Assembly (NCBI GenBank): GCA_020060765.1
Contig: JAGUZQ010000084.1
Coordinates: 1-64,000 of the forward strand
Source of the DNA: Planctomycetota bacterium
GTDB taxonomy: Bacteria > Planctomycetota > SZUA-567
Direction: 5' to 3'
Length of the DNA stretch: 64,000 bases
This document shows, piece after piece, positions 49,757 to 58,595 of the stretch. The position numbers and the translations under genes are program-made. Position 1 is the stretch's first letter. Each line of letters starts with the position of its first letter. The notes below the pieces were generated by a model. It saw only the letters and a list, made by a program, of their open reading frames with translations. It made no database searches and was not told the origin of the DNA.

Positions 49757-49833
49757 AATACCCTCTTTCGCTGAATGATGCCGTGTATTCAAGTGTGCAG
49801 GGCCCCTGTGTCCCGTAAATAAGGGGGCAATTC

Positions 49834-50196
49834 CTAGTTCTCGTCTTCCTCATCCTCGTCGACGGCTTCATTCTGGCTGACTGCGGCGACCGGCGTGGCT
49901 TTGCGGCGATGGCTGGTGCGCTTCTCCTTGACCTTGCGCAGTTGCCGCTCGATCTTGTCCACCGCTACGTCCACCGCCTCTATCATGTCCTCGCGCGACA
50001 CATCCACCACTACCGAATCGTGATTGTTGACGTGGACAATCACCTCGCAGTGATGGTCGCGGCTTTCGGTTTTCAGCACCACCTCGATCTTCTTGATGCC
50101 GTTGATAAAACGGTTGACGTGGCTGATCTTTTCGTGCACGAGTTTCCTGGTTTCGTCGCTGATTTCAAAATGGCGCGTGCTGATGGTTATGTTCAT
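49834..50196 (-). CDS. hpf: Ribosome hibernation promoting factor, short form
   Basis: This 120-residue protein binds the decoding site of idle ribosomes. The family pattern is MNITISTRHFEISDETRKLV, then KISHVNRFINGIKKIEVVL and DMIEAVDVAVDKIERQLRKV. A short acidic tail (DEDEEDEN) follows; the long-form dimerisation domain is absent. ATG 50196 follows GGGAGACCGG. It is the first member of the block hpf-ptsN-yvcK-HPr on the minus strand. Confidence 0.92.
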   Translation of the reverse strand: MNITISTRHFEISDETRKLVHEKISHVNRFINGIKKIEVVLKTESRDHHCEVIVHVNNHDSVVVDVSREDMIEAVDVAVDKIERQLRKVKEKRTSHRRKATPVAAVSQNEAVDEDEEDEN

Positions 50197-50301
50197 TCCG
50201 GTCTCCCTGCGACCCTTTCCGGGTCTGATTGTAAATATCCGCAATGTTGCTCAAACCTCAACGAGACGGCGACGGCTACACCGCCCCGTGAACAATATTC
50301 T

Positions 50302-50628
50302 TCAGTTGACTATCTCCAAGTCAACAAGTTTTTCAAATCCCGCGATTTCAAACAGCCAGCTCAGGTTGCGGGAGACGCGCACGGTCAGGCGTTTGCCCGC
50401 CTTGGCCGATTCCGCCACCATGTGCCCGATTGTCCCCATATAGGCGCTGAAGATGAAAGTCACAGGCGTGAGGTCAAGAATCACCCGCTCGCAATCGTGG
50501 CTCAGTATCTCCTCGACATAGCGCAGGAACTCGGCGTGTTTTTCCCAGTAAAGCTCCACGTTGACAGTCAATACATTGTCGTGAATCTCGAAATTCGACA
50601 ACGCCGTATCTTCTATGCTGACTTTCAT
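50302..50628 (-). CDS. STAS-domain protein (anti-anti-sigma-like)
   Basis: This 108-residue single STAS domain begins with a beta strand (FEIHDNVLTVNVELYW), then VILDLTPVTFIFSAYMGTIG and GKRLTVRVSRNLSWLFEIAG. The Ser in the FSAYMG loop corresponds to the phosphorylation position of SpoIIAA-like antagonists, but the usual Asp before it is replaced by Phe. It may act in a partner-switching system, perhaps with the window's sigma factors; no cognate kinase is adjacent. ATG 50628 follows GAGACTG. Confidence 0.78.
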   Translation of the reverse strand: MKVSIEDTALSNFEIHDNVLTVNVELYWEKHAEFLRYVEEILSHDCERVILDLTPVTFIFSAYMGTIGHMVAESAKAGKRLTVRVSRNLSWLFEIAGFEKLVDLEIVN

Positions 50629-50811
50629 CACAGTCTCCGCTTCATTGCCTGGCGCCAGTCGAGACACGAAATCAAACCCCTGCGTGTCGAGTTAACCGAA
50701 AGGCGCTGAAAATATCTTTTATCATATTCGGAGATAAATACTTATATCCCCACCTTGATTATATGGCGTCGGCTGGATGTTGTCAAATATCTGTTCGGTT
50801 TGATATAAGAT

Positions 50812-51654
50812 TTATCGCCGGATTTTGGTGAATTGCGCATCTTCTCCGGCGGCTTCACGCAGGAAACGGATAGAGGTAAATTCGACCGGCACATTCGTCA
50901 ACGGTTCGTAAACAAGAATGATAATTTCCCTGATCCCCCCCGTCAGCGACACCGGAGACCGGTATTCCCAGCCATTTTCTTCAGTTTTCCAGCGCGGTTG
51001 CGCAAATATGGCTTTTTGATCGCGGTTTAGACCCTGACTTAGGCGGAACGGCTCGAATTCGTGATAAGTGCCTTTCTCGCCTATGGTTACAGCAAATGCG
51101 ACAGATACCTCCTTGCCTGAATTATTGACGATATCCATCGTCAAGCCACTGGCGTTAAAGGAATTACGCGGATTGCTCAAAACTACGGCGACTTTATCCG
51201 CTTTGGCCGTCGGCACGATTTTGAGTGATTTTGCCGCATTTTCGTCGCCGATCTGGCTGACAGTGGCGGCTCCACCCCAACTGGCGCGTTTCCAGCCCAC
51301 TACTTCGGCCAGGTTTTCCCCATTGTCGGCTGGCGGTTTCATTTCGCTTATTTCTGCTTTTACCTCGCTCTGCGTTGTCGTTTTTTGCACATTCTCGATC
51401 AGAATATCAGGATTTTTATCATGATAATTCTGTCCCGCCGGCTGCAACACTGGGACAGAAGAGGTCGACTTTTCCACCGCAGTCCGTTCCGCGGACGGAT
51501 CGTATAGCAGCAGGCCGGAACGGAGCAGGGATTTGTCAGTGATTTGCGGCACCGAGTCTGCTGTCCATTTTTCCGGATAAAGATCCATCATGCACCCGCA
51601 GAGAAATATCTGCGCGGCAAGCAAGAGGAAGAGACTGGCAAAGTTTTTTTTCAT
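50812..51654 (-). CDS. Lipoprotein with carbohydrate-binding-like fold
   Basis: This 280-residue envelope lipoprotein has an N-terminal helix and lipobox IFLCGC (Cys about 21). Residues about 30-115 are a low-complexity linker. About 120-275 looks like a beta-sandwich (AAKSLKIVPTAKADKVAVVL, GLTMDIVNNSGKEVSVAF and EFEPFRLSQGL), similar to carbohydrate-binding jelly rolls. No exact family is recognised. The start is ATG 51654; an in-frame TTG at 51663 is possible. The coiled-coil gene lies just upstream on the same strand. Confidence 0.65.
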   Translation of the reverse strand: MKKNFASLFLLLAAQIFLCGCMMDLYPEKWTADSVPQITDKSLLRSGLLLYDPSAERTAVEKSTSSVPVLQPAGQNYHDKNPDILIENVQKTTTQSEVKAEISEMKPPADNGENLAEVVGWKRASWGGAATVSQIGDENAAKSLKIVPTAKADKVAVVLSNPRNSFNASGLTMDIVNNSGKEVSVAFAVTIGEKGTYHEFEPFRLSQGLNRDQKAIFAQPRWKTEENGWEYRSPVSLTGGIREIIILVYEPLTNVPVEFTSIRFLREAAGEDAQFTKIRR

Positions 51655-51678
51655 TTTAGGCAAATCATGCTTTCTGTT

Positions 51679-52065
51679 TCAGAAATCGAATTTTGCCTTG
51701 CGGGCAGACCCTGCCGGTTCGGCGGAAGGTTCCGGTTGCGCCGGAGCGGCACCTCCCTTTTTCCCGGTCGACTGAATCGCCACTTCCATACTGGCGGCGA
51801 TATTGGCGATCAATTCATGCAGTTGCACGCGCCTGGTTTCCAGCGCGTCGATTTCCTCCCGGGTGGGCAGACCTGCGCGAGGATTGGCTGCATAATATGG
51901 ACTGAGCGATTCCAGATAACGCTGGGTGGCGACGAACTGGTTTTTCTCGCGGATTTCGGCCTCCAGTTCCGCCAGTTCCTTTTTTCTGTCCTCCTCTTCC
52001 GCACGCAATATCTGCAACTTCTCGAACGGCGAAAGCTCCACCCGGATACGTTCGATCTGACCCAC
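51679..52065 (-). CDS. Small coiled-coil protein
   Basis: This 128-residue protein has a charged helix at about 13-50 (EKLQILRAEEEDRKKELAEL, then EAEIREK) and another at about 70-95, with an Ala/Pro tail ending ARKAKFDF. No family or signal is recognised. The start is GTG 52065 with AAGGAGCGGGGC upstream. It is 24 bases upstream of the lipoprotein gene, so probably co-transcribed. Confidence 0.6.
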   Translation of the reverse strand: MGQIERIRVELSPFEKLQILRAEEEDRKKELAELEAEIREKNQFVATQRYLESLSPYYAANPRAGLPTREEIDALETRRVQLHELIANIAASMEVAIQSTGKKGGAAPAQPEPSAEPAGSARKAKFDF

Positions 52066-52198
52066 GCCCCGCTCCTTGTACTACGGCTTTCCGCGCGCGA
52101 AAATCCCCGCGCCGGAAACCTGCTTTAAACACGGATAAAACTCGAAGCACATCATAAGCTCGAAACCGGTTTTTCGTCAAGCAGATGTTTCATAAATG

Positions 52199-52286
52199 TG
52201 TGTGCCGCACAGGCGGCGGGTCGCCGCTGACTTACTGCGCAAGCGTGCTAGTACGCATAATATTTCCGCGCTCCTTTCGTTCGCGG
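52199..52286. repeat. Diverged relative of the 70-bp repeat unit
   Basis: GTGTGCCGCACAGGCGGCGG, then CGCAAGCGTGCTAGTACGCA, TAATATTTC and CGCGCTCCTTTCGTTCGCGG keep the order of landmarks of the 22217 units. The gap 52066-52364 otherwise shows no gene. Confidence 0.7.
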
Positions 52287-52364
52287 ATTGTGCGAAAGCA
52301 AACGAATGTAATTCCATGATAAAATCCAGTTGTCGCGTACCGACTGTTAAGTTATTCTTTCAGC

Positions 52365-53069
52365 ATGATTGAAAATCCTGAAAACTATAACCTCAATGCG
52401 GAATCACCCCAAGATCTGATTGCTGTTGCTGAATACCGGTCTCGTGTCCAAGCCGAGACAGCAAGGTTGCTTTTGGAGAGAGAGAACATTCCTGTATTTT
52501 TTTTCGGCGAACATCTTCAGGGTCGCGCATCCGGTTTGCGAGGGATAGAGATTCGCGTACCTTCGGATCAGGCGCGACGCGCTTTGGAGATCATTCAAGC
52601 TTATACGCAAAAAAAATGCCGGAATTGCTCAAGTCACGGCGAAGGTTGGCAAGCCAAATCCTGGTATCGCTGCCCCAGATTGCGGATAGTTCTGCTGAAG
52701 TATTTTGCCGCCGCCTTTGTGCTTGCGCTTCCAATTATTTGCCTGCGGACATATTACGCCGTGCTGGATTATCAGAAAGAAAGTCTTATCCGGCAGGTGA
52801 AAGTCGGCATGTCGGAGATGGAGGTTCAGGAACTTCTGGGTAGCCCAGACTATATTGAAACCGATTTGGGTCGGAAGTTGATATACCATATATGGCTAAA
52901 TATTGACCCCGGAGACAATTATTTTAATTTAAGGTGCAGGAAGCATGAAATAGTCATAACGGATGATGGAACAGTTTCCGAAACAATGGAATCAGAAGAA
53001 TGCGGTCATGCCGATTGTTTTGGAGAGATTACGCTTCGCGACCGATTTTGGTGCATGATCAGATATTGA
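52365..53069 (+). CDS. DUF2007 domain fused to BamE/SmpA-like domain
   Basis: This 234-residue protein has residues about 15-80 fitting the DUF2007 putative signal-transducing domain (EYRSRVQAETARLLLERENI, GIEIRVPSDQARRALEII). A transmembrane helix (about 108-128) follows. The C-terminal part has VKVGMSEMEVQELLGSPDYI, the SmpA/BamE motif of a short helix and strand, placed outside the membrane. The combination is uncommon. ATG 52365 has a weak ribosome site. It is a single gene closed by the bidirectional terminator. Confidence 0.7.
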   Translation: MIENPENYNLNAESPQDLIAVAEYRSRVQAETARLLLERENIPVFFFGEHLQGRASGLRGIEIRVPSDQARRALEIIQAYTQKKCRNCSSHGEGWQAKSWYRCPRLRIVLLKYFAAAFVLALPIICLRTYYAVLDYQKESLIRQVKVGMSEMEVQELLGSPDYIETDLGRKLIYHIWLNIDPGDNYFNLRCRKHEIVITDDGTVSETMESEECGHADCFGEITLRDRFWCMIRY

Positions 53070-53093
53070 ATTTTCTGCTGTAACGTGTACAAC

Positions 53094-53125
53094 AAAAAAG
53101 CCCGCCGTCGCCAGCGGGCTTTTTC
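53094..53125. terminator. Bidirectional Rho-independent terminator
   Basis: AAAAAGCCCGC and GCGGGCTTTTT form a strong stem with loop CGTCGCCA. It has a T-run on either strand, so it serves both the DUF2007 fusion gene (plus) and transketolase (minus). Confidence 0.93.
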
Positions 53126-53148
53126 TTCATGAACAATTGTGAAAGAAC

Positions 53149-55173
53149 TTAGAAATCAGCCGACGCCAGTTTGTCGATGATCGAGTCGGCGACCAGCCCG
53201 AAGTGGCGGGCGAGTTCCTGGTACGGGCCGGAGACGCCGAAATCGTCCAGGCCGATGAAGATGCCGCTGTCGCCCAGGATGCCTTCCCAGCCCTGAATCA
53301 CGCCAGCCTCGATCACGACGCGTTTCTTGAAGCGCTTGGGTATGATCTTGCGGCGATATCCTTCGGCCTGCTCCTTGAAAACTTCGATACAGGGCATACT
53401 GACGATGCGGACGATTCGTCCGGCTTCGCGCAGAATGTTAGCCACTTCGATAGCCAGATGCACCTCGCTGCCGGAAGCGATCAGGATAATCTCGGCTTTG
53501 CCTTCGGGATCGTACTCGATGATGTAGCCGCCCTTGAGGGTATCCTTGGCCGGAGCATAGTGCGTGCGGTCGAGGACAGGCAGGTTCTGCCTGCTCAAGG
53601 CAAAGGCGGTGGGGCCGTCGGTGCGCGCTAGCGCATGCTGCCAGGCGTAGGCGGTTTCGTTCGCGTCGCAGGGACGCCACACGTTCAGGCGCGGAATGCA
53701 GCGCATCGCCGCCAGATGTTCCACCGGCTGGTGGGTGGGGCCGTCCTCGCCGACGAAAATACTGTCGTGGGTATAGACCCAGAGCGACCGCTGCTTCATC
53801 AGCGCGGAGAGGCGCACCGGCGCGCGCATGTAGTCGTGGAACACCATGAAGGTCGCGCCGAAGGGAATGATGCCGCCGTGCAGCGCCATGCCGTTGACGA
53901 TGCCGCCCATGGCGTGCTCGCGTACGCCGAAGTGGAGGTTGCGCCCCAGGAACATCCCCGGCGCGATGTAGTCGGGATAATCGCCAGTCTTGATGCAGGT
54001 CTTGGTGCTGGGCTCCAGGTCAGCCGAGCCGCCGATCAGTTCCGGCAGCACCGCGCCGAAAGCGTTCATCGCCTTGCCGCCGGCCACGCGGGTAGACATG
54101 CTTTCACCGGCGGGAAAGTCGGGGGTGGCGTTTTTCCACTGCAACGGCAACTGCCCTGAAGTCACGCGCATGAATTCCTTGGCGATCTTCCTGTGTTTGC
54201 TGTCATATTCAGCCAGCATCTTGTCCCAGACAGCGCGGTTTTCCGCCCATTCAGCTTTTTTCTGCTCGAAAAAGGCCTTCACTTCCGCGGGAATATAAAA
54301 CTTCTCCTCCGGCCAGTTCATCGCCTGCTTGGCGGCGAGGACTTCCTCCTCACCCAAGGGTTCGCCGTGAGCATGGGAAGTGCCCTGCTTGTGGGGCGCG
54401 CCTTTACCTATGATGGTATGCGCAACGATCAGGCTGGGGCGCTTGGTTTCCTTCTTGGCTTCGGTGATGGCATTTTCGATTGCCGCCATGTCGTGCCCGT
54501 CGATATCCTGCACGTGCCAGTTCAGGGCTTCGTAACGGGCGTTGACGTTTTCGGTAAAGGCAAGATTGGTCGAACCTTCGATGGAAATTTCGTTGTCGTC
54601 GTAGATGGCAATCAGCTTGCCGAGTTTATTGTGACCGGCAAAACTGGCTGCTTCCTGGCTCAGGCCTTCCATATGACAGCCGTCGCCCATGAGGACGTAG
54701 GTATAATGCTCGGTAACTTCATATTTCGGCGTGTTGTACATTTCCGCCATGATCCGTTCTGCCAGAGCCATGCCTACGGCGGAGCTGAAACCGGCCGCAA
54801 GGGGGCCAGCGGTCATGTCCACTCCGGGAACGTCGTCTACCTCGGGATGGCCGGGGGTCATGCTGTGCAATTGGCGGAATTTCTGCAATTCCTCGGCGGG
54901 AATGTAACCGGCCAGCGACAGCATGGAATACAGCAGCATCGAGCCGTGTCCGGCGGAAAGGATGAACCGGTCGCGGTTTGACCACTTCGGGTCGGCGGGG
55001 TCTAGGCGGAGAAACTTTGTCAACAGCACGGTGGCGATTTCCGCGCAGCCCATCGGCAGGCCGGGATGGCCGCTTTTGGCTTTCTGCACGCCGTCGGCAG
55101 AGAGAAAACGGATGGTATTAGCGATTTTCTGCAGCAAGACCAGATCAATCACGGGAGATGCCTGTACAGTCAT
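53149..55173 (-). CDS. tkt: Transketolase
   Basis: This 674-residue thiamine-diphosphate enzyme of the pentose phosphate pathway moves two-carbon units between sugar phosphates. Motifs are NTIRFLSADGVQKAKSGHPG and LPMGCAEI at the N-terminus; ThDP-binding VLMGDGCHMEGLSQEAASFA; the catalytic Glu region FGVREHAMGGIVNGMALHGG; and the phosphate-binding HDSIFVGEDGPTHQPVEHLA. The C-terminal domain is complete. ATG 55173 follows AAGGAGCCTCC. It is monocistronic with a promoter at 55278-55306 and the shared terminator at 53094. Confidence 0.97.
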   Translation of the reverse strand: MTVQASPVIDLVLLQKIANTIRFLSADGVQKAKSGHPGLPMGCAEIATVLLTKFLRLDPADPKWSNRDRFILSAGHGSMLLYSMLSLAGYIPAEELQKFRQLHSMTPGHPEVDDVPGVDMTAGPLAAGFSSAVGMALAERIMAEMYNTPKYEVTEHYTYVLMGDGCHMEGLSQEAASFAGHNKLGKLIAIYDDNEISIEGSTNLAFTENVNARYEALNWHVQDIDGHDMAAIENAITEAKKETKRPSLIVAHTIIGKGAPHKQGTSHAHGEPLGEEEVLAAKQAMNWPEEKFYIPAEVKAFFEQKKAEWAENRAVWDKMLAEYDSKHRKIAKEFMRVTSGQLPLQWKNATPDFPAGESMSTRVAGGKAMNAFGAVLPELIGGSADLEPSTKTCIKTGDYPDYIAPGMFLGRNLHFGVREHAMGGIVNGMALHGGIIPFGATFMVFHDYMRAPVRLSALMKQRSLWVYTHDSIFVGEDGPTHQPVEHLAAMRCIPRLNVWRPCDANETAYAWQHALARTDGPTAFALSRQNLPVLDRTHYAPAKDTLKGGYIIEYDPEGKAEIILIASGSEVHLAIEVANILREAGRIVRIVSMPCIEVFKEQAEGYRRKIIPKRFKKRVVIEAGVIQGWEGILGDSGIFIGLDDFGVSGPYQELARHFGLVADSIIDKLASADF

Positions 55174-55277
55174 ATGGAGGCTCCTTCCTTAGCTAGTAGG
55201 TGACAAAAATAGGCCGAAATGCACACAAAAACCCAGGCTTTTGGCGTAAGTTCGCGAAAAGCAGGGACAAGCATCAT

Positions 55278-55306
55278 ATGCTAATGGCCGAATCGGTTTC
55301 TGTCAA
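55278..55306 (-). promoter_or_regulatory. Sigma-70-type promoter of tkt
   Basis: On the minus strand, TTGACA (55306-55301) and TAGCAT (55283-55278) are 17 bases apart. This gives a leader of roughly 100 bases to the tkt ATG. The -35 is perfect and the -10 has four of six matches. Confidence 0.5.
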
Positions 55307-55344
55307 GGAAAAACCGTTGCTGGTTAACGAGTTCAGGATGGCAA

Positions 55345-56643
55345 TTATTCTTTCAGAGTGATTCTGAAGACGGCTCCGCCTTCGGACTTGTCGAAAGCCT
55401 CGACCTCCCCGCCCCAGCCGGTCACGGTGGAATACACGATGGACAGACCCAGTCCCATGCCCGCGCCGGCTTCCTTGGTGGTGAAAAACGGGTCAAATAC
55501 CCGGTCCGCGTCCGACCCCAGCCCCGGACCGTTGTCTTCCACCGTCAAGACCACCTTGTCGGGGCAACTTTCCGTCCTGACCAGTATCCGCTTTTCCCTG
55601 ACGCGGCTTTTATCCAGCGCCTGCATGGCGTTAGTTACCAGGTGAATCACCACCTGTTCCAACTGGTGACTGTCTCCCCGGCGCGGTTGCAGCCCCGGGC
55701 TCAGAAGCAGTTGCAGCTTGATCTGATGCACCGACAATTGCGCCCGCAGCAGTTTCAGCGCCTGTTCCACGCAGGCGTTCACGTCGACCGGCGAAATCAC
55801 GTCTGTCTTCTTGTGCCTCACCAGCGACCGCATGTGCGCCACGATTTCGCCGATGCGCCCGACTTCGCCGGTAGCCTTGCGCAGCCGCGCCAGCACCTCG
55901 TCCCGCTCGGCGGAAGGCTCGCGGCGTTCCAACAGCAATTCCAGGCCGCTGACCGTCAGCTCCAGATTATTAAGGGGATTGTTGATTTCATGCGCCACGC
56001 CCGCCGCCAGCGTGCCCACCGCCTCCAGTCGCTTTGCCTGCTGCATGTGCTCCTGCAGGCGCAACCGCTCGGTTTCGTCTTCCAGCAGGCGCACTACGCT
56101 GGCCACTTCCCCGCGGTTGCCCAGGATAGGACAGGCTGTCGCCCGGAAATCGCGCAGTCCCGCGGCAGTGCGAATCCGCATCATACCTTCGTGCGTTATG
56201 CCGTCGGCCAGGCACTTTTTACAGGGATCTTCCCCCGCACCGCAAGCCGCTACGGGATCGGCGAATTCCGCTCCCGGTTTTTCCGGAAACCATTTTTTCA
56301 TCTGCGGGTTGGTCGCCAGCACCTTGCCCTCAGCCGTCAGGAGCGTCACGCCCACGGTGAGGTTTTCGGTAATCTTGCGGTATTTCTCCTCGCTTTCGCG
56401 CAAAGCCTGGCGGGAATTCTCCACCGTCGCCATCAGCTCGTTAATCGATCGCGCAAGATTGGAAAGCTCGTCCACCCCGTCTGGCTGGAGCCGCACCGAC
56501 ATGTCGCCGCTGCGTGCGATAGCACCCACTTCACCGATCATGCGCCGGGCGCGCTCGATCATGCGTTTCTGCATGAGCAGCAGCGTCACCAGCATCGCCT
56601 CGATCACCGCTGCCAGAATCCAGAGAATCCAGTTTATCAGCAT
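55345..56643 (-). CDS. PAS-domain sensor histidine kinase
   Basis: This 432-residue kinase has one N-terminal helix (about 4-24), a HAMP-like linker (SGDMSVRLQPDGVDELSNLA), a PAS domain (about 85-200) with the cysteine cluster CGAGEDPCKKC and EDETERLRLQEHM, HisKA with H218 in GVAHEINNPLNNLEL, and an ATPase domain with VEDNGPGLGSDADRVFDPFF and GMGLGLSIV. The Cys-rich PAS could bind a metal or Fe-S cluster and sense redox. No response regulator is adjacent. ATG 56643 directly follows the stop of the SPOR lipoprotein gene. Confidence 0.9.
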   Translation of the reverse strand: MLINWILWILAAVIEAMLVTLLLMQKRMIERARRMIGEVGAIARSGDMSVRLQPDGVDELSNLARSINELMATVENSRQALRESEEKYRKITENLTVGVTLLTAEGKVLATNPQMKKWFPEKPGAEFADPVAACGAGEDPCKKCLADGITHEGMMRIRTAAGLRDFRATACPILGNRGEVASVVRLLEDETERLRLQEHMQQAKRLEAVGTLAAGVAHEINNPLNNLELTVSGLELLLERREPSAERDEVLARLRKATGEVGRIGEIVAHMRSLVRHKKTDVISPVDVNACVEQALKLLRAQLSVHQIKLQLLLSPGLQPRRGDSHQLEQVVIHLVTNAMQALDKSRVREKRILVRTESCPDKVVLTVEDNGPGLGSDADRVFDPFFTTKEAGAGMGLGLSIVYSTVTGWGGEVEAFDKSEGGAVFRITLKE

Positions 56644-57441
56644 CTACCGGTTCCTGTTTTCGGTGACGACCACCGCCTCGACCCCGCGCGCGGAAAGTTC
56701 CCGCACCCGCTGGATAGCGCCGTCTTTCAGGCGGAAAGACCCGCAGCGGACAGTGTACAGGCTTTCTCCGTTCCGCGCGCGAATGGCGATAAAACTTTCC
56801 ACCTTGATTTTACAGAGTTTCGACTGCAACTCGCGCGCACGGGCAATAGAGTTGAACGCCCCCGCCTGCACCACATACCAGTCGCCCCCATCCTCGACGA
56901 CGTTTTCAGTGATAGCTTTTGCATAGGGACTATTGGGAAATTTCCGGTTCAATTCGCGCCGCAGGGAATCGGCTCCGGACTGTTCGCCGCCTTTTTCAAG
57001 CGCTTCAATCCGCGCCGCCAGCAACTCCGCCGCGTCGGTCTCGCCGGGATAATCCGCTCCCAGCTTTTCATACGCCGCCTCCGCCTCCCGGTAGCGGCCT
57101 TCCGCGAAAAGCAAGCGCGCCAGACCCTTGGCAGACCGCGCACGCACGCCCGGCTCGCCGGAGCGCAAACCCTTTTCCAAAGCCGCGCGCGCCTGGCGCA
57201 ACCGTCCGAGTTCCAGCAGACTCAAGCCCTCCCAACCCGCCGCTTCCACCGACCGAGGCGTGCTGCCAAAAGAGCTGCGGCTGCGGGCAAACAATTCTGC
57301 CGCCTCGCCGTAGTGCTTTTCCACGTAGGCCGTTCCCGCCTGCGCAAAAAGCGCCTCGCCGTCGACTCCGGTTCTGCTCCCGGAAGATTCGCAGCCAGCC
57401 AGAAAGATCAAGCACATTACCAGCCATGTTAAATATTTCAT
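56644..57441 (-). CDS. SPOR-domain TPR lipoprotein
   Basis: This 265-residue envelope lipoprotein has lipobox IFLAGC (Cys about 17). TPR-like helices at about 30-150 include AYVEKHYGEAAELFARSRSS and GLARLLFAEGRYREAEAAYE. The C-terminal SPOR domain (about 185-262, DWYVVQAGAFNSIARARELQ) would bind peptidoglycan stripped of peptides at the septum. ATG 57441 follows AAGAGG. The stop abuts the kinase ATG, indicating coupling. It likely acts in cell division or wall integrity. Confidence 0.85.
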   Translation of the reverse strand: MKYLTWLVMCLIFLAGCESSGSRTGVDGEALFAQAGTAYVEKHYGEAAELFARSRSSFGSTPRSVEAAGWEGLSLLELGRLRQARAALEKGLRSGEPGVRARSAKGLARLLFAEGRYREAEAAYEKLGADYPGETDAAELLAARIEALEKGGEQSGADSLRRELNRKFPNSPYAKAITENVVEDGGDWYVVQAGAFNSIARARELQSKLCKIKVESFIAIRARNGESLYTVRCGSFRLKDGAIQRVRELSARGVEAVVVTENRNR

Positions 57442-57472
57442 TGCGATACCTCTTGCTAAAATCCGCGCGAAC

Positions 57473-58564
57473 TCACTTATTTCCCTTCCCGCCGAAAAAT
57501 TCCTTGAACACCTGCCTGACCGCCTCGTCCTTGAGCACATGGTTCATCGAACAGACCTGCACCCGATCCGCGCCACCTGCTGCAATGGCCTGCAACTCCA
57601 GCCTGACTCTTTCGGCATTCTTGACCGGGTGAGCCTTGGATTCGACATAGACGCCGATCATGGCCACGCCTTCGCCACGCGGGAAATACTTCTTTTCGTC
57701 GCGGGTGATGATCCTGGAATATTCCGTTATTTTTCCCATACTCCAGAACGGCTCGAAAAACCAGGCCGCCGTCTGCCCGCAGTAATCTACGTCCAGCCGA
57801 TTGCCGTAAAGCGGTTCCGGCAGGAAGACGGGGTAGACATGGGTCGCGATCTTAACGTCAGGCTTTACGCTTCTGGCATAGGCCGCGAGTTGGTTGTTGA
57901 ATTCAACCAGCGTCTCCAGGGAGAAGGCCTCCTCCGCTTTTTCCGCCGTAATCTCAGGATGTTTTTCGCGCCATTCTGCCAGCAGTTTTGCAGACTGTTC
58001 ACAACGGCAACAGCGGTAATTCTGGTATCCGAAATAATCGAACGCCATGCCTGTCAATCCCGGCGCCGCAGTCAGGATATCCCCGATCTCAGCCTTGAAA
58101 TAAGCCAGCGTCTCCGGACAGTGCAGGCAAAGAAGCGGGGACGTAAGGACTTCCGTTTCTCCCACCGGCTCGCCGCCGTACTGGTAGCTGGACTTCCCGA
58201 AGGATTTGTCTTCCTTGATTCTTTGCAACGCAGCGGTTTCTTTTTCATTCATCGCCTGCAACGGCGGCTCGCTACCGGGAAATCTTTTTTTGAACCGGTC
58301 GACATGGGAGAGCGACAGGGAACTGTAAATCCCGAGGTTAAACTTGTTGCCCCACTCGACCAGCATATTGAGATAGGCCGGATCATTGCTCCAGACAATT
58401 ATCTCGTCAAAACCGGTGTCGGCGGCCAGGGGAACTATTTCCTCCGGCTTACCTCCGCCCCATCCGGCCAGATGGACAAGATTATTTTTCCCGGCCTCCG
58501 GCAGACATCCCCAAGAAACAAGGGAAGATAAGACCGCAAACAGGAGTAACGCGAAATTGCGCAT
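57473..58564 (-). CDS. Putative glycosidase-like lipoprotein (TIM barrel)
   Basis: This 363-residue exported protein has a signal and lipobox VSWGC (Cys about 20). It has a pattern of strand-helix units typical of TIM barrels: NLVHLAGWGGGKPEEIVPLA, DEIIVWSNDPAYLN, LTGMAFDYFGYQNYRCCRCE and GEGVAMIGVYVESKAHPVKN. The Asp of MAFDYFG and a Glu downstream could be catalytic. The CCRC cluster may bind metal. No exact glycoside hydrolase family is recognised. It lies upstream of the SPOR lipoprotein on the same strand. Confidence 0.6.
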   Translation of the reverse strand: MRNFALLLFAVLSSLVSWGCLPEAGKNNLVHLAGWGGGKPEEIVPLAADTGFDEIIVWSNDPAYLNMLVEWGNKFNLGIYSSLSLSHVDRFKKRFPGSEPPLQAMNEKETAALQRIKEDKSFGKSSYQYGGEPVGETEVLTSPLLCLHCPETLAYFKAEIGDILTAAPGLTGMAFDYFGYQNYRCCRCEQSAKLLAEWREKHPEITAEKAEEAFSLETLVEFNNQLAAYARSVKPDVKIATHVYPVFLPEPLYGNRLDVDYCGQTAAWFFEPFWSMGKITEYSRIITRDEKKYFPRGEGVAMIGVYVESKAHPVKNAERVRLELQAIAAGGADRVQVCSMNHVLKDEAVRQVFKEFFGGKGNK

Positions 58565-58595
58565 CGGTTTCCCTCTACGCCAGCTATTAAAAAAC

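Noticed and set aside
55642-57432. 596-residue plus-strand reading frame
   Set aside because: It lies opposite the PAS kinase and SPOR lipoprotein, both with clear domains. The product is rich in Arg, His and Gln with no motif, typical of an antisense frame in GC-rich DNA.
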